DNA of 64,000 bases from Kluyvera genomosp. 1 (GTDB lineage Bacteria > Pseudomonadota > Gammaproteobacteria > Enterobacterales > Enterobacteriaceae), in the NCBI RefSeq assembly GCF_001266615.1, contig NZ_LGHZ01000038.1, positions 186,001-250,000 of the forward strand, in the 5' to 3' direction. The position numbers and the translations under genes are program-made. Below the pieces are notes generated by a model. That model ran no database searches. It was not told the DNA's origin and saw only the letters and a list, made by a program, of their open reading frames with translations. Each line of letters opens with the position of its first letter. Positions within the stretch are counted from its first letter, which is position 1. Below are positions 8,827 to 19,427 of the stretch, in pieces.

Positions 8827-10040
8827 ATATTCTACAATTTAATGTTCGTCTGGCCGAAGGTGGCGCGGCGGGTGTCGCACTGGACTTGCATCAGCGCGCG
8901 CTTCGTCAGGGTCTCACCTCAACGTTTGTCTACGGCTACGGTAAAGGCGGTAAAAAGAGCGTCAGCCATGACCGCTACCCGCAGGTGGTGAAGCAGACCG
9001 CCCTGCTGACATCGATGGCGAATCTGGCGCTTTTTCGCCTCTTCAACCGCGACCTGTTTGGCAATCTGAACAATCTTTATCGTCAGATCACACGGCTTGA
9101 AGGCCCGGTGGTACTGCATTTTCATGTGATGCACAGCTACTGGCTGAATTTGGCCGACGTGGTGAATTTTTGCGAGCGCGTGAAGGCGCATAACAGCGAT
9201 GTCACCTTTATCTGGACTTTGCACGATCACTGGAGCGTCACCGGCCGCTGCGCATTTTTAGACGGCTGTGAAGGCTGGAAGAGCGGCTGCCAGAAATGCC
9301 CGACGCTCGACAACTATCCGCCGGTGAAAGTCGACCGTGCGCATAATCTGGTGGATGAAAAGCGCCAGCTATTCCGCCAGATGCTGGCGCTCGGCTGCCG
9401 CTTTATCTCGCCAAGCCAGCACGTTGCTGATGCGTTTAATAGCCTTTATGGGGTAGGGCGCTGCCAGATAATCAACAACGGTATTGATGTGGCGACCGAA
9501 GCCATTCTTGCCGAACTCACGCCCATCCAGGCGACCACTTCACGGCCTAAAATCGCCGTGGTGGCACACGACTTGCGCTATGACGGTAAAACTAACCAGC
9601 AGCTGGTTCGCAATATCATTGCCCTTGGCGACAAAGTGGAAGTCCATACCTTCGGTAAATTCTCGCCGTTTAGCGGTGCCAACGTGGTGAACCACGGCTT
9701 TCTGACCGACAAACGTCAGCTGATGAGTGAGCTAAATCTGCTGGATGCGCTGCTGTTTAGCTCACGGGTAGATAACTATCCGCTGATTTTGTGCGAAGCG
9801 CTTTCTATCGGCGTGCCGGTGATTGCAACCCACAGCGATGCCGCCAAAGAGGTGTTGGAAAAATCCGGCGGCCAGACAGTGGATGAATCACAAGCGCTGG
9901 CGTTGGTGCAGCTGCCGAAAGCGGATATTGCGCAGGCGGTGTTCGGCACCACGCTTGAACGGTTTAGCGCACGTAGCCGTCAGGCCTACAGTGGACAACA
10001 GATGCTGGAGGAATATGTCTCGTTCTATCAGAGTCTGTAG
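8823..10040 (+). CDS. wcaC: WcaC, family 4 glycosyltransferase of colanic acid synthesis
   Basis: A 405-residue GT-B glycosyltransferase. The N-terminal half has FNVRLAEGGAAGVA and a cysteine-rich patch (GRCAFLDGCEGWKSGCQKC) shared with other GTs of this type. The C-terminal donor-binding half ends with the E-x7-E type region LCEALSIGVPVIATHSDAAKEVL. It uses a nucleotide sugar to extend the colanic acid unit. It starts inside the wcaB stop and runs 26 bp into wcaD. Confidence 0.93.
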   Translation: MNILQFNVRLAEGGAAGVALDLHQRALRQGLTSTFVYGYGKGGKKSVSHDRYPQVVKQTALLTSMANLALFRLFNRDLFGNLNNLYRQITRLEGPVVLHFHVMHSYWLNLADVVNFCERVKAHNSDVTFIWTLHDHWSVTGRCAFLDGCEGWKSGCQKCPTLDNYPPVKVDRAHNLVDEKRQLFRQMLALGCRFISPSQHVADAFNSLYGVGRCQIINNGIDVATEAILAELTPIQATTSRPKIAVVAHDLRYDGKTNQQLVRNIIALGDKVEVHTFGKFSPFSGANVVNHGFLTDKRQLMSELNLLDALLFSSRVDNYPLILCEALSIGVPVIATHSDAAKEVLEKSGGQTVDESQALALVQLPKADIAQAVFGTTLERFSARSRQAYSGQQMLEEYVSFYQSL

Positions 10041-11238
10041 CTATCTGCTGCTGCCGTTAATCTATCTGCTGGTTAACGTCAAACTGGCGCAGCTGGGTGA
10101 AAGTTTTCCGATTACCATCGTCACCTTCCTTCCCGCACTGTTACTATTGTTCGTTGAGCGTATCAATCTGAAAAAACTGATGATTGCGCTGGGGCTGGGT
10201 GTGGGGCTGACGCTGTTCAACTATGTGTTCGGTCAGTCGCTGGATCCGAGCAAATACATCACCTCGACCATGCTGTTTGTCTACATCGTGATTATTATTG
10301 GTATGGTCTGGAGTATTCGTTTCAAAACCATTTCGCCGCATAACCATCGCAAGATCCTGCGTTTCTTCTATGTGGTGATCACCATTATTGTGCTGCTGGC
10401 TGCCCTCGAGATGGCGCAGATTATTTTGTTTGGTGGCAGTAGCCTGATTGAAATAATTTCGAAATATCTGATATACAGTAATAGCTATGTACTGAATTTC
10501 ATCAAATTCGGTGGTAAACGTACTACTGCACTTTATTTCGAACCCGCATTCTTCGCTCTGGCATTAATCTCAATTTGGCTTTGCATCAAACAGTTTGGTA
10601 TCAAAACGCCGAAGTCTGATGCTATGATTCTGGCAGGGATAATTCTTTCAGGATCGTTCTCTGGGGTAATGACATTTATCCTGTTCTACCTGCTGGAGTG
10701 GGCATTCCAGTATCTGAACAAAGATGCGATTAAGAAAAAGTTGCCGTTGGCAATTATCTCGCTGGGCGTGTTTTTAGTCGGTCTGGTCTTTGCATTTCCG
10801 TATATTGCAACACGTCTTGGTGATTTAGGGACGGAAGGGTCATCATCGTATTACCGTATTATCGGTCCATTGGTGATGGTCGGTTACTCATTGACAAGCA
10901 TTGATGGGGTAATTCGTTTCGGATCTCTTTACGAATATGTTGCATCATTCGGAATATTTAACGGTGCGGACGTCGGTAAAACCATAGACAATGGTCTGTA
11001 CCTGTTAATGATTTATTTTTCGTGGTTTGCGGTGATATTAACTGCGGGCTACCTATATTATGTTTTTAAATTATTTATTAACGCTTTTGGGAATAATCGC
11101 AATTTCGCCGTGCAGCTGTATCTTTTCACGCCGATATCGTTATTTTTTACCGGTTCGATATTTAGTCCGGAATATGCGTTTTTAATTGTTTGTCCTTTTA
11201 TTCTGCGTAAAGCGCTGAATATTGCCGATAGCAGATGA
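10015..11238 (+). CDS. wcaD: WcaD, colanic acid polymerase
   Basis: A strongly hydrophobic 407-residue membrane protein with about ten transmembrane segments, the Wzy-like polymerase that joins colanic acid repeat units in the periplasm. The open frame extends upstream through wcaC in another register, but the proper start is ATG 10015 (MSRSIRVCSYLLLPL), preceded by GGAGGA seven bases before; this matches the E. coli protein. It overlaps the end of wcaC by 26 bp. A conserved loop GGKRTTALYFEP around residue 165 is typical of the family. Confidence 0.93.
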   Translation: MSRSIRVCSYLLLPLIYLLVNVKLAQLGESFPITIVTFLPALLLLFVERINLKKLMIALGLGVGLTLFNYVFGQSLDPSKYITSTMLFVYIVIIIGMVWSIRFKTISPHNHRKILRFFYVVITIIVLLAALEMAQIILFGGSSLIEIISKYLIYSNSYVLNFIKFGGKRTTALYFEPAFFALALISIWLCIKQFGIKTPKSDAMILAGIILSGSFSGVMTFILFYLLEWAFQYLNKDAIKKKLPLAIISLGVFLVGLVFAFPYIATRLGDLGTEGSSSYYRIIGPLVMVGYSLTSIDGVIRFGSLYEYVASFGIFNGADVGKTIDNGLYLLMIYFSWFAVILTAGYLYYVFKLFINAFGNNRNFAVQLYLFTPISLFFTGSIFSPEYAFLIVCPFILRKALNIADSR

Positions 11239-11246
11239 GGTGAAAC

Positions 11247-11993
11247 ATGTTGTTAAGTGTGGTGACCGTCGCCTTTCGCAATTATGAAGGTGTGGTGAAA
11301 ACCTGGCGTTCGCTGGCGCATCTGGCGGGGGATCCTAGCCTGACCTTTGAATGGATTGTGGTCGACGGTGGGTCAGAGGACGGCACGGCAGAGTTTCTCG
11401 AAAAACGTAATGGTCAGTATCAGTTACGTTATGTCAGCGAGCCGGATAAAGGCCTGTATGACGCGATGAATAAAGGCATTCGCATGGCCAACGGCAAGTT
11501 TGTGCTGTTCCTGAATTCCGGTGACAGTTTCCATCCTGAGGTGGCGCAGTTTGTCCGCCAGCTGCGAGGCCAGAATGACGACGCGATGTTCCTTGGGGAT
11601 GCGATGCTGGACTTTGGTGGTGGCCATCAGGTTCGCCGTAGCGCCAAGCGCGGCTGGTATATTTATCACAGTCTTCCTGCCAGTCATCAGGCGATATTCT
11701 TTCCGCTACGCGGGCTGAAAAATTATCCTTATGACGTGCAGTATCGCGTGTCATCGGATTATGCACTGACCGCCAGAATGTATAAGTCGGGCTACGGTTT
11801 TAAACGCATAAAAGGATTGGTATCTGAATTTTCGATGGGCGGGGTGTCCACCACTAATAATGTGCAATTGTGTCAGGATGCGAAAAAAGTTCAGCTTGAA
11901 ATATTACGTATGCCAACGCTGCTGACAGAATTGTCTTATTTATTACGCCTGCGCACCACCGGTAAAACCAAGACGCTTTATCACAAAGCGTAA
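11247..11993 (+). CDS. wcaE: WcaE, family 2 glycosyltransferase of colanic acid synthesis
   Basis: A 248-residue GT2 enzyme, the same length as E. coli WcaE. Motifs are [14 protein letters not shown] (nucleotide binding, ~32-45), the [13 protein letters not shown] loop (~65-78) and LNSGDSFHP as the DXD-equivalent. It adds one sugar of the colanic acid repeat. Start ATG 11247 has a GAGG site; wcaF begins 9 bp after its stop. Confidence 0.93.
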   Translation: MLLSVVTVAFRNYEGVVKTWRSLAHLAGDPSLTFEWIVVDGGSEDGTAEFLEKRNGQYQLRYVSEPDKGLYDAMNKGIRMANGKFVLFLNSGDSFHPEVAQFVRQLRGQNDDAMFLGDAMLDFGGGHQVRRSAKRGWYIYHSLPASHQAIFFPLRGLKNYPYDVQYRVSSDYALTARMYKSGYGFKRIKGLVSEFSMGGVSTTNNVQLCQDAKKVQLEILRMPTLLTELSYLLRLRTTGKTKTLYHKA

Positions 11994-12002
11994 GGAAATA
12001 GG

Positions 12003-12557
12003 ATGCAGGAATTATCAGGATTCAAAGTCCCTAACGGTTTTCGTGGTGCCGGGGGAATTAAAGTCCAAATCTGGTGGGCAGTACAGGCCACATTATTCGC
12101 CTGGTCACCGCAGATACTCTACCGCTGGCGTGTATTTTTATTGCGCCTATTTGGCGCAAAAATAGGAAAAAACGTAGTCATTCGTCCATCGGTAAAAATT
12201 ACTTATCCATGGAAATTAACCATTGGTGATTATGCCTGGGTGGGCGATGACGCGGTGCTGTATACCCTTGGGGATATTACCCTCGGTGCGAATTCAGTGG
12301 TATCGCAGAAATGTTATTTGTGCACCGGCAGTCATGATTATCTGAGTGCGCATTTTGATATTCATGCCGCTCCGATTGTCATCGGTGAAAAATGCTGGCT
12401 GGCAACGGATGTATTCGTGGCTCCCGGCACAACGATAGGCGATGGCACGATAGTGGGTGCTCGCAGCAGCGTTTTTAAATCGCTACCGGCAAATATGATT
12501 TGTCGTGGCAATCCCGCAGTGGTCACGCGCGAACGCGTAGAGAAAGTTACTCCCTAA
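12003..12557 (+). CDS. wcaF: WcaF, hexapeptide-repeat acetyltransferase
   Basis: A 184-residue LbH acyltransferase of the NodL/maltose-acetyltransferase type. Hexapeptide repeats run from ~60 to 170, including [15 protein letters not shown], the catalytic His in CTGSHDYLS (~115), and [17 protein letters not shown]. WcaF acetylates the fucose-containing part of the colanic acid unit in E. coli. It precedes gmd by 25 bp, within the operon. Confidence 0.92.
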   Translation: MQELSGFKVPNGFRGAGGIKVQIWWAVQATLFAWSPQILYRWRVFLLRLFGAKIGKNVVIRPSVKITYPWKLTIGDYAWVGDDAVLYTLGDITLGANSVVSQKCYLCTGSHDYLSAHFDIHAAPIVIGEKCWLATDVFVAPGTTIGDGTIVGARSSVFKSLPANMICRGNPAVVTRERVEKVTP

Positions 12558-12582
12558 ACGGGACTATATTGAGGAAAATATA

Positions 12583-13704
12583 ATGTCGAAAGTCGCACTT
12601 ATTACCGGCGTAACCGGGCAGGATGGTTCTTATCTGGCGGAACTGCTGCTGGAAAAAGGATATGAAGTTCACGGGATTAAACGTCGTGCTTCCTCCTTCA
12701 ACACCGAACGTGTCGATCACATTTACCAGGATCCGCACAGCAGCAACCCGAAATTTCACCTGCACTATGGCGATTTGACCGACAGCTCAAACCTGACGCG
12801 TATTCTTAAAGAAGTGCAGCCGGATGAAGTCTATAACCTGGGGGCGATGAGCCACGTTGCTGTGTCGTTTGAGTCCCCGGAATACACCGCTGATGTCGAT
12901 GCCATGGGCACGCTGCGCCTGCTGGAAGCGATTCGCTTCTTAGGGCTGGAGAAGAAAACCCGTTTCTATCAGGCTTCTACCTCCGAGCTATACGGCCTGG
13001 TGCAGGAAATTCCGCAAAAAGAGACCACGCCTTTCTACCCGCGTTCTCCTTATGCTGTCGCCAAGCTGTACGCCTACTGGATCACTGTTAACTACCGTGA
13101 ATCCTACGGCATGTACGCCTGCAACGGCATCCTGTTTAATCACGAATCCCCACGTCGTGGCGAAACCTTTGTCACCCGTAAAATCACTCGTGCGATTGCC
13201 AACATCGCTCAGGGCCTTGAGAAGTGCCTGTACCTTGGCAACATGGATTCCCTACGTGACTGGGGCCACGCTAAAGACTACGTGAAAATGCAGTGGATGA
13301 TGCTGCAACAGGACCAGCCGGAAGACTTCGTTATCGCCACCGGCGTGCAGTACTCCGTCCGCCAGTTCGTCGAAATGTCCGCCGCACAGCTCGGTATCAA
13401 ACTGCGCTTTGAAGGCACCGGCGTGGATGAAAAGGGGATTGTGGTTTCCGTGACCGGTCACGATGCACCGGGCGTGAAGCCGGGCGACGTGATGGTGGCT
13501 GTCGACCCACGCTACTTCCGTCCGGCGGAAGTGGAAACCCTGCTCGGCGACCCAACCAAGGCGCATGAGAAGCTGGGCTGGAAACCGGAAATCACTTTAA
13601 AAGAGATGGTTTCTGAAATGGTCGCTAAAGATCTGGAAGCAGCGAAGAAGCATTCCCTGCTGAAATCCCATGGCTATGAAGTGGCGATCGCGCTGGAGTC
13701 CTGA
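12583..13704 (+). CDS. gmd: GDP-mannose 4,6-dehydratase
   Basis: Gmd converts GDP-D-mannose to GDP-4-keto-6-deoxy-D-mannose, the first committed step to GDP-L-fucose. The 373-residue extended SDR shows the NADP-binding [12 protein letters not shown] (~9-20), the active-site TSELYG (~132-137) and the YAVAK catalytic Tyr-Lys (~157-161). A GAGG ribosome site precedes the ATG. It is followed 2 bp later by fcl, which uses its product. Confidence 0.97.
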   Translation: MSKVALITGVTGQDGSYLAELLLEKGYEVHGIKRRASSFNTERVDHIYQDPHSSNPKFHLHYGDLTDSSNLTRILKEVQPDEVYNLGAMSHVAVSFESPEYTADVDAMGTLRLLEAIRFLGLEKKTRFYQASTSELYGLVQEIPQKETTPFYPRSPYAVAKLYAYWITVNYRESYGMYACNGILFNHESPRRGETFVTRKITRAIANIAQGLEKCLYLGNMDSLRDWGHAKDYVKMQWMMLQQDQPEDFVIATGVQYSVRQFVEMSAAQLGIKLRFEGTGVDEKGIVVSVTGHDAPGVKPGDVMVAVDPRYFRPAEVETLLGDPTKAHEKLGWKPEITLKEMVSEMVAKDLEAAKKHSLLKSHGYEVAIALES

Positions 13705-13706
13705 GT

Positions 13707-14672
13707 ATGACCCGACAACGTATTTTTGTGGCGGGCCACCGGGGAATGGTGGGCTCAGCCATCGTTCGACAGCTTGAGCAGCGCGGTAACGTGGATCTGG
13801 TGTTGCGCAGCCGCGATGAACTTAATCTGCTGGATAGCCGCGAGGTGAATGACTTTTTCGCCCGCGAAAACATTGACCAGGTATATCTGGCGGCGGCGAA
13901 GGTGGGCGGCATTGTCGCGAATAACACCTTCCCGGCGGATTTCATCTACGAAAACATGATGATCGAAAGCAACATTATTCATGCGGCACATAGCCATAAC
14001 GTGAATAAGCTGCTGTTCCTCGGTTCATCGTGTATCTATCCGAAGATGGCGAACCAGCCGATGCACGAAAGCGAACTGCTGCAGGGGACGCTTGAGGCCA
14101 CCAATGAACCGTACGCGATTGCCAAAATCGCCGGCATCAAACTGTGTGAGTCCTACAACCGTCAGCACAACCGCGATTACCGCTCGGTGATGCCTACCAA
14201 CCTGTACGGGCCGAACGACAACTTCCACCCGAGTAATTCACACGTGATACCGGCGCTGCTGCGCCGCTTCCACGAAGCTGCGCAACAAAATGCCAGCGAC
14301 GTGGTGGTGTGGGGCAGCGGTACACCGATGCGTGAGTTTCTGCACGTGGACGACATGGCGGCGGCGAGTATTCATGTAATGGAGCTGGATCGCAGCGTAT
14401 GGCTGGAAAACACCCAACCGATGCTGTCGCATATCAACGTCGGTACCGGTGTGGATTGCACCATCCGCGAGCTGGCGCAGACGCTAGCAAAAGTGGTGGG
14501 CTTTAAGGGGCGCGTGGTGTTTGACGCCACCAAACCTGACGGCACGCCGCGTAAATTGCTGGATGTTTCGCGTCTGCACCAGTTGGGCTGGTACCACGAA
14601 ATCTCACTGGAAGCCGGTCTTGCCAGCACCTACCAGTGGTTTTTAGAAAACCAGCAGCGTTTCCGGGGGTAA
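13707..14672 (+). CDS. fcl: GDP-L-fucose synthase (epimerase/reductase)
   Basis: Fcl (WcaG) epimerises GDP-4-keto-6-deoxymannose at C3 and C5 and reduces it to GDP-L-fucose with NADPH. The 321-residue SDR has [11 protein letters not shown] (~10-20), the SSCIYP active-site serine/cysteine region (~107-112) and YAIAK (Tyr ~136, Lys ~140). Length equals E. coli Fcl. Adjacent gmd and gmm complete the GDP-sugar branch. Confidence 0.97.
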   Translation: MTRQRIFVAGHRGMVGSAIVRQLEQRGNVDLVLRSRDELNLLDSREVNDFFARENIDQVYLAAAKVGGIVANNTFPADFIYENMMIESNIIHAAHSHNVNKLLFLGSSCIYPKMANQPMHESELLQGTLEATNEPYAIAKIAGIKLCESYNRQHNRDYRSVMPTNLYGPNDNFHPSNSHVIPALLRRFHEAAQQNASDVVVWGSGTPMREFLHVDDMAAASIHVMELDRSVWLENTQPMLSHINVGTGVDCTIRELAQTLAKVVGFKGRVVFDATKPDGTPRKLLDVSRLHQLGWYHEISLEAGLASTYQWFLENQQRFRG

Positions 14673-14675
14673 TTC

Positions 14676-15155
14676 ATGTTTCTGAGCCAGCAAGCTTTTG
14701 CCACCGTCGTGCAGTCTACGCCGCTTATTTCTATCGATTTGATCGTCGAGAACGCGCAGGGCGAGATTCTGCTGGGTAAACGCAATAACCGTCCGGCGCA
14801 GGGCTTTTGGTTTGTGCCGGGGGGGAGGGTACAGAAAGATGAACCGCTGTCCGAAGCATTTGCGCGTTTGACGGAAGCCGAATTAGGGCTGCGCCTGCCG
14901 ATGACGGCAGGCCTTTTCCACGGCGTTTGGCAACATTTCTATGACGACAACTTCTCGGGTGAGGATTTTTCTACCCACTACATCGTGCTGGGTTTTCGTC
15001 TGCAGGTTGACGCTGACGCGCTGACGTTGCCGGAGGAGCAGCATAACGACTATCGCTGGTTGAGCCCGCAGGCTCTGCTGGCGGCGGATAACGTTCACGA
15101 CAACAGCCGTGCCTATTTCCGCGTCGATAAAATGGCTGAGGTACCGGGTCTATGA
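14676..15155 (+). CDS. gmm: GDP-mannose mannosyl hydrolase (Nudix family)
   Basis: Gmm (NudD/WcaH) hydrolyses GDP-mannose or GDP-glucose to the sugar plus GDP, and may balance GDP-sugar pools. The 159-residue protein has a divergent Nudix box beginning [14 protein letters not shown] and ending RLTEAELG: the usual REUXEE core is replaced by RLTEAE, a substitution known for GDP-mannose hydrolases, which cleave the sugar rather than the pyrophosphate. It starts 3 bp after fcl and overlaps wcaI by 4 bp. Confidence 0.95.
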   Translation: MFLSQQAFATVVQSTPLISIDLIVENAQGEILLGKRNNRPAQGFWFVPGGRVQKDEPLSEAFARLTEAELGLRLPMTAGLFHGVWQHFYDDNFSGEDFSTHYIVLGFRLQVDADALTLPEEQHNDYRWLSPQALLAADNVHDNSRAYFRVDKMAEVPGL

Positions 15156-16375
15156 AAATTCTGGTCTACGGAATTAACTATTCCCCCGAACTGACCGGTA
15201 TCGGCAAATACACCGGCGAAATGGTGGAGTGGATGGCGCGCCAGGGCCACGAGGTGCGGGTGATTACAGCCCCACCGTACTACCCGGAATGGCAGGTCGG
15301 CGTGAATTATTCCAGCTGGCGCTACCGCCGGGAAGAGGGCGAGGCCACCGTGTGGCGCTGCCCGCTGTATGTGCCTAAACAGCCGTCGACGCTCAAGCGA
15401 CTGATCCACTTAGGCAGCTTTGCCTTAAGCAGTTTTTTCCCGCTGATGGCTCAGCGCCGCTGGAAGCCGGATCGCATTATCGGCGTGGTGCCGACGCTGT
15501 TTTGTACGCCCGGGATGCGCCTGCTGGCAAAACTCTCCGGTGCGCGCACGTTGCTGCATATTCAGGATTATGAAGTGGACGCCATGCTCGGACTGGGAAT
15601 GGCCGGGAAGGGGACGTCCGGCAAGGTAGCGAAGCTCGCCAGCGCGTTTGAGCGAAGCGGTCTGCATCACGTTGATAACGTATCGACGATATCGCGTTCG
15701 ATGATGAACAAAGCCTGTGAAAAAGGCGTACCGGCAGAAAAAGTGATTTTCTTCCCTAACTGGTCAGAAGTGGCTCGTTTCCGCGACGTACCGGAAACGT
15801 TGGTTATCGCTTTGCGCCAGCGTTTGGGGTTAGACGATGCGCGCAAAATTATTCTCTACTCCGGCAATATCGGAGAGAAACAGGGACTGGAGAGCGTGAT
15901 CGATGCCGCTGAACAGCTCCGCGAACAGCCGTGGCAGTTTGTGATTGTGGGTCAGGGCGGTGGTAAAGCGCGGTTAGAAAGGCTGGCCGCTGAACGCGGG
16001 CTAGAGAACGTTAAGTTTCTGCCGCTGCAATCGTATGAAGATTTACCCGCGCTGCTGGCGATGGGTGATTGCCATCTGGTTATCCAAAAACGCGGCGCGG
16101 CGGATGCCGTTCTACCATCCAAGCTGACCAATATTCTGGCGGTGGGCGGTAATGCGGTGATTACCGCCGAAGCGCCAACCGAGTTGGCTCAGTTGTGCGA
16201 AGACAATCCGGGTATTGCCGTCTGCGTCACGCCTGAATCGGTTCCTGCGCTGGTGGAAGGGATTGAACAGGCGTTGAAGATGCCAAAACAGAATGCTGTC
16301 GCCCGAACCTGGGCAGAACGCGCGCTCGATAAAGAGCACGTTCTTAACCAATTTATTGCTGATATTCGGGGTTAA
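15152..16375 (+). CDS. wcaI: WcaI, family 4 glycosyltransferase (colanic acid fucosyltransferase)
   Basis: A 407-residue GT-B enzyme assigned in E. coli to an early fucosyl transfer in colanic acid assembly. The N-terminus has [17 protein letters not shown]; the C-terminal domain has [12 protein letters not shown] and the donor-binding region near [14 protein letters not shown]. Translationally coupled to gmm (ATGA), and 3 bp from cpsB. Confidence 0.93.
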   Translation: MKILVYGINYSPELTGIGKYTGEMVEWMARQGHEVRVITAPPYYPEWQVGVNYSSWRYRREEGEATVWRCPLYVPKQPSTLKRLIHLGSFALSSFFPLMAQRRWKPDRIIGVVPTLFCTPGMRLLAKLSGARTLLHIQDYEVDAMLGLGMAGKGTSGKVAKLASAFERSGLHHVDNVSTISRSMMNKACEKGVPAEKVIFFPNWSEVARFRDVPETLVIALRQRLGLDDARKIILYSGNIGEKQGLESVIDAAEQLREQPWQFVIVGQGGGKARLERLAAERGLENVKFLPLQSYEDLPALLAMGDCHLVIQKRGAADAVLPSKLTNILAVGGNAVITAEAPTELAQLCEDNPGIAVCVTPESVPALVEGIEQALKMPKQNAVARTWAERALDKEHVLNQFIADIRG

Positions 16376-16378
16376 ACG

Positions 16379-17815
16379 ATGAGTCAATCTACGCTTTTCC
16401 CGGTCGTGATGGCCGGTGGCTCGGGCAGCCGCCTGTGGCCGTTGTCCCGAGTGCTTTATCCTAAGCAGTTCCTGTGCCTGAAGGGCGATATGACCATGCT
16501 GCAGGCCACGGTCAATCGTCTGGAAGGCGTGAAGTGCGCCAGCCCGGTGGTTATCTGCAATGAGCAGCACCGTTTTATTGTCGCCGAGCAGCTGCATCAG
16601 CTAAACAAGCTGACCGAAAATATCATTCTGGAACCGGCGGGGCGTAATACCGCACCGGCGATTGCGCTGGCGGCGCTGGCGGCAAAACGCCGTGAACCGG
16701 AAAACGACCCGCTGATGCTGGTCCTGGCGGCGGATCACGTGATTCAAAATGAAGATGCTTTCCGCGCTGCAGTGCGTGAAGCCACGCCGTATGCCCAAAG
16801 CGGTAAGCTGGTGACCTTCGGTATTGTGCCGTCGCTGCCGGAAACGGGCTATGGCTATATTCGACGCGGTGAAGTCAGCCCTGGGATTGAGGACGCGCTG
16901 GCCTTTGAAGTGGCACAGTTTGTCGAAAAACCGAATCTTGAAACAGCTCAGGCGTACGTGGCCTGTGGTGAATACTACTGGAACAGCGGCATGTTCCTGT
17001 TCCGCGCTGGCCGCTATCTGGAAGAACTGGGGAAATATCGCCCGGACATTCTGAGCGCCTGCGAGAGGGCAATGGATGTCACCGACCCGGATCTCGATTT
17101 TATCCGCGTTGATGAAGAAGCATTCCTGAGCTGCCCGGACGAATCCATCGACTACGCGGTGATGGAAAGTACTGCCGATGCGGTAGTGGTGCCAATGGAT
17201 GCCGGCTGGAGTGATGTGGGTTCCTGGTCATCGCTATGGGAAATCAGCAATCACTCGGCGGAAGGCAACGTTCATCACGGTGACGTTATCAGCCACCAAA
17301 CGGAAAACAGCTACATTTACGCCGAGTCAGGTCTGGTGACGACCGTCGGGGTAAAGGATTTGGTGGTGGTGCAAACCAAAGACGCGGTGCTTATCGCCGA
17401 TCGCAACGCGGTGCAGGACGTGAAAAAGGTGGTCGAGAAAATTAAGGCCGACGGCCGTCACGAACACCATATCCACCGCGAGGTCTATCGCCCGTGGGGG
17501 AAATATGACTCCATCGACTCCGGAGACCGCTATCAGGTAAAACGCATCACCGTGAAGCCGGGCGAAGGGCTGTCGCTGCAGATGCATCATCACCGGGCAG
17601 AACATTGGATCGTCGTGGCCGGGACCGCCAAAGTCACCCTCAATGATGAGATCAAACTGCTGGGCGAAAACGAATCTATCTACATTCCGCTCGGCGTCAC
17701 CCACTGCCTGGAAAACCCGGGAAAAATCCCGCTCGACCTGATTGAAGTGCGCTCTGGCGCTTATCTGGAAGAGGACGATGTCGTGCGTTTCCAGGACCGC
17801 TACGGGCGAGTTTAA
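16379..17815 (+). CDS. cpsB: Mannose-1-phosphate guanylyltransferase
   Basis: CpsB (ManC) makes GDP-mannose from mannose-1-phosphate and GTP, the precursor of GDP-fucose. The 478-residue protein has the pyrophosphorylase signature [12 protein letters not shown] (~13-24) with following YPKQFL, the FVEKP motif (~181), and a C-terminal cupin-like domain (~350-478) starting RPWGKYDSI that is found in bifunctional family members (type II PMI/GMP). No isomerase activity can be claimed. It is followed by cpsG after a 104-bp gap with two hairpins. Confidence 0.96.
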   Translation: MSQSTLFPVVMAGGSGSRLWPLSRVLYPKQFLCLKGDMTMLQATVNRLEGVKCASPVVICNEQHRFIVAEQLHQLNKLTENIILEPAGRNTAPAIALAALAAKRREPENDPLMLVLAADHVIQNEDAFRAAVREATPYAQSGKLVTFGIVPSLPETGYGYIRRGEVSPGIEDALAFEVAQFVEKPNLETAQAYVACGEYYWNSGMFLFRAGRYLEELGKYRPDILSACERAMDVTDPDLDFIRVDEEAFLSCPDESIDYAVMESTADAVVVPMDAGWSDVGSWSSLWEISNHSAEGNVHHGDVISHQTENSYIYAESGLVTTVGVKDLVVVQTKDAVLIADRNAVQDVKKVVEKIKADGRHEHHIHREVYRPWGKYDSIDSGDRYQVKRITVKPGEGLSLQMHHHRAEHWIVVAGTAKVTLNDEIKLLGENESIYIPLGVTHCLENPGKIPLDLIEVRSGAYLEEDDVVRFQDRYGRV

Positions 17816-17830
17816 CACGCTGACAGTACC

Positions 17831-17894
17831 GGACGTTTAGCGTCCACCGGCAAATCATGAAACTCAAAAGTTTGGCCCTCGCGGTCAGGGCCAA
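17831..17894 (+). other. Two RNA hairpins in the cpsB-cpsG gap
   Basis: GGACG-TTTAG-CGTCC (17831-17845) and a perfect 8-bp stem TTGGCCCT / AGGGCCAA with a 7-nt loop (17872-17894) lie just before the cpsG ribosome site. Neither is followed by a T-run, so they are more likely mRNA processing or stability elements than terminators. Confidence 0.55.
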
Positions 17895-17919
17895 CTGTTG
17901 CCTGAAGAAAGGTAAGAAC

Positions 17920-19290
17920 ATGAAAAAATTAACCTGTTTTAAAGCCTACGACATTCGCGGCAAGCTGGGCGAAGAGCTCAACGAAGATATCGCGTGGCGC
18001 ATTGGCCGCGCCTACGGCGAATACCTGAAGCCGAAAACCATCGTGCTGGGCGGCGATGTACGTCTGACCAGCGAAGCGCTGAAGATGGCGCTGGCGCGCG
18101 GGCTGCGCGATGCGGGTGTTGATGTGCTGGATATCGGCCTTTCCGGCACCGAAGAAATTTACTTTGCCACTTTCCATCTTGGCGTTGATGGAGGCATTGA
18201 AGTGACGGCCAGCCATAACCCGATGGACTACAACGGCATGAAGCTGGTGCGCGAGGGTGCGCGTCCGATCAGCGGCGATACCGGCCTGCGTGATGTGCAG
18301 CGTCTGGCCGAGGCCAATGATTTCCCGCCGGTGGATGAGGATCAGCGCGGCAGCTACCAGAAAATTAATCTGCAGGACGCCTATATCAAACACCTGCTGG
18401 GCTATATCGACGTGAAAAACCTGACGCCGCTGAAGCTGGTGGTCAACTCCGGCAACGGCGCGGCAGGCCCGGTGATTGATGCGCTGGAAGCGCGTTTTAA
18501 GGCGCTGAACGTGCCGGTCAATCTGATTAAAGTGCATAACACCCCAGACGGCACTTTCCCTCATGGTATCCCCAACCCGCTGCTACCTGAATGCCGCGAT
18601 GACACTCGCGACGCGGTGATCAAATACGGTGCCGATATGGGCATCGCCTTCGACGGTGATTTTGACCGCTGCTTCCTTTTCGACGAAAAAGGACAGTTCA
18701 TTGAGGGCTACTACATTGTCGGCCTGCTGGCGGAAGCGTTCCTCGAGAAGAATCCCGGTGCGCGAATCATTCACGACCCGCGCCTGTCCTGGAACACCGT
18801 CGATGTGGTGACGGCGGCGGGCGGCACACCGGTGATGTCAAAAACCGGTCACGCCTTTATCAAGGAACGGATGCGCCAGGACGACGCGGTATACGGCGGC
18901 GAGATGAGCGCGCATCACTACTTCCGTGATTTTGCCTACTGCGACAGCGGCATGATCCCATGGCTGCTGGTGAGCGAACTGCTGTGTCTGAAAGGCAAAT
19001 CGCTGGGCGAACTGGTGCGCGACCGAATGGCCGCTTTCCCGGCCAGTGGCGAAATCAATAGCAAGCTGGCCGAGCCGGGCGCGGCGATTGCCCGCGTTGA
19101 AGCTCATTTCGCTGGCAGCGCACTGGAAATTGACCGCACCGATGGCATCAGCCTGGCTTTTGCTGACTGGCGCTTCAATCTGCGTTCATCCAACACCGAA
19201 CCGGTGGTGCGCCTGAACGTGGAGTCTCGTGGTAATTCACCGCTGATGCAGGCGCGAACGCAGGACATTCTGGCGTTGCTGAATCAGTAA
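17920..19290 (+). CDS. cpsG: Phosphomannomutase
   Basis: CpsG (ManB) interconverts mannose-6-phosphate and mannose-1-phosphate. ATG 17920 with GAAAGG upstream gives 456 residues, the usual length; earlier in-frame codons overlap the hairpins and are rejected. Motifs of alpha-D-phosphohexomutases are intact: phosphoserine loop [11 protein letters not shown] (~97-107), metal-binding DGDFDRC (~243-249), sugar-binding [10 protein letters not shown] (~327-336), and phosphate-binding RSSNTEP near the C-terminus. Works directly with CpsB. Confidence 0.96.
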   Translation: MKKLTCFKAYDIRGKLGEELNEDIAWRIGRAYGEYLKPKTIVLGGDVRLTSEALKMALARGLRDAGVDVLDIGLSGTEEIYFATFHLGVDGGIEVTASHNPMDYNGMKLVREGARPISGDTGLRDVQRLAEANDFPPVDEDQRGSYQKINLQDAYIKHLLGYIDVKNLTPLKLVVNSGNGAAGPVIDALEARFKALNVPVNLIKVHNTPDGTFPHGIPNPLLPECRDDTRDAVIKYGADMGIAFDGDFDRCFLFDEKGQFIEGYYIVGLLAEAFLEKNPGARIIHDPRLSWNTVDVVTAAGGTPVMSKTGHAFIKERMRQDDAVYGGEMSAHHYFRDFAYCDSGMIPWLLVSELLCLKGKSLGELVRDRMAAFPASGEINSKLAEPGAAIARVEAHFAGSALEIDRTDGISLAFADWRFNLRSSNTEPVVRLNVESRGNSPLMQARTQDILALLNQ

Positions 19291-19295
19291 TTGTT

Positions 19296-19405
19296 ATTCC
19301 TTTCACCCGAACCCTCTCCCCACAGGGGAGCGGTGACCGTTCGAGCCTTGGCGGGAAACGGTTTTCGCCCTCGCCCCTTTGTGGAGAGGGCGGGGTGAGG
19401 GGGAA
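19296..19405. repeat. Intergenic palindromic repeat (CCCTCAC...CCTCTCCCC family), copy 2
   Basis: Between cpsG and wcaJ, the left arm (ATTCC, CACCC, CCCTCTCCCCAC) is mirrored by the right arm (GTGGAGAGGG, GGGTGAGG, GGAAT), spaced by ~50 bp with extra internal pairing. Same family as 7370-7461, in the same operon and orientation. Confidence 0.75.
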
Positions 19406-19427
19406 TATTGACGAAATAGGACCAACG

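Noticed and set aside
9823-10014. Extended N-terminus of wcaD through wcaC
   Set aside because: In-frame extension is an artefact; the ATG at 10015 has a strong ribosome site and gives the family length, so no frameshift or fusion is implied.
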